IMG/VR virus record: IMGVR_UViG_3300046170_000162
Coordinates: 1 to 64,000 of that record
DNA: 64,000 nt
Source of the DNA: a virus
Direction: 5' to 3' (one strand)
In this document: one piece after another, positions 63,814-64,000 of the stretch
Numbering within the stretch: the first letter of the stretch is position 1
How the letters are laid out: every line of letters starts with the position of its first letter
The notes under the pieces: model-generated
Databases searched by the model: none
Seen by the model: only the letters and a program-made list of their open reading frames with translations
What the model was told of the DNA's origin: nothing
Program-made: the position numbers and the translations under genes

Positions 63814-64000
63814 TTACTGTGTCGAAACTGTATCACGTTCGTAGCAAGGGACACCTGCAGGGTCCAACCACTTGGTGTAATCGAAGTCTTCGATAGCAGT
63901 CATCATCTGATCCATATTGTCACAGTAGTACATCGTCTGGTAACGTTCTGTGTACTCATTGAACTTAAGGATCCTGCAATCTGGTTTGCCATTGATCTCT
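63814..64000 (-). CDS. Unknown protein, C-terminal 61 residues (cut by window edge)
   Basis: Open frame entering from the right edge: EINGKPDCRILKFNEYTERY, then MYYCDNMDQMMTAIEDFDY and a TKWLDPAGVPCYERDTVSTQ end. Cys-containing, beta then helix. Start outside the window. Not identified. Confidence 0.65.
   Translation of the reverse strand, partial: EINGKPDCRILKFNEYTERYQTMYYCDNMDQMMTAIEDFDYTKWLDPAGVPCYERDTVSTQ

Overview
The window is part of the genome of a T4-like cyanophage (a marine cyanomyovirus). Three things show this: T4-type baseplate, hub and head-completion genes (gp4, gp5, gp26, gp48, gp53) and replication or late-transcription genes (gp32, gp33, RNase H, phoH, thyX); cyanobacterial auxiliary genes (psbA, three hli genes, a CP12 homologue, two CpeT-like genes); and dense, overlapping ORFs with T4-type late promoters of the NATAAATA/NCTAAATA kind. 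The host is probably a marine picocyanobacterium; the CpeT-like genes favour one with phycobilisomes (Synechococcus). Nearly everything reads on the minus strand. Only three genes (46220-48503) read on the plus strand.

In transcription order (right to left): 61734-64000 holds a partial gene, then an hli / small membrane protein / phage lysozyme operon behind a strong sigma70-like promoter. 55362-61551 holds psbA with its own promoter and terminator, a 1216-residue structural protein, small genes, one tRNA-Ser(UGA) and a small outer-membrane-like protein. 48500-55353 is the replication, recombination and late-transcription block (glutaredoxin, RNase H, thyX, phoH, exonuclease, gp33, gp32, and a secreted His-rich protein). 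46220-48503 is the plus-strand gp48-gp53 operon. 33499-46219 is head completion, tail tube, hub and tape-measure-like genes, with cp12, an oxygenase and a secreted metalloprotease-like gene inserted between hub genes. 29965-33468 is a run of small genes including an orphan Phd-like antitoxin and two CpeT-like lyases. 19288-29933 is long tail-fibre and adhesin genes, two of them glycine-rich.

10969-19278 is the most unusual block: two flavin-dependent (tryptophan-type) halogenases, five 2-oxoglutarate/Fe(II) oxygenase-like proteins including a DUF6445-like one, and two mutually similar proteins of unknown function, with two small acidic ORFs between them, apparently one polycistronic unit. It looks like a phage-borne tailoring (halogenation/hydroxylation) system with an unknown substrate.

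1-10940 is an early-type region of very small genes, many below 60 residues, plus an SF2 helicase, an HNH (NUMOD4) protein, a PD-(D/E)XK-like protein and another oxygenase. Short operons there are each preceded by the same promoter module: a 22-bp dyad (best copies GTGCCA-N10-TGGCAC) exactly 30-31 bp upstream of a TATAAT box with no -35 box, often overlapping the stop codon of the previous operon. Ten clear copies and one weak copy suggest control by a dimeric DNA-binding regulator. No intergenic stretch exceeds 300 bp. All calls rest on reading the sequence and on memory of the protein families; no searches were run.
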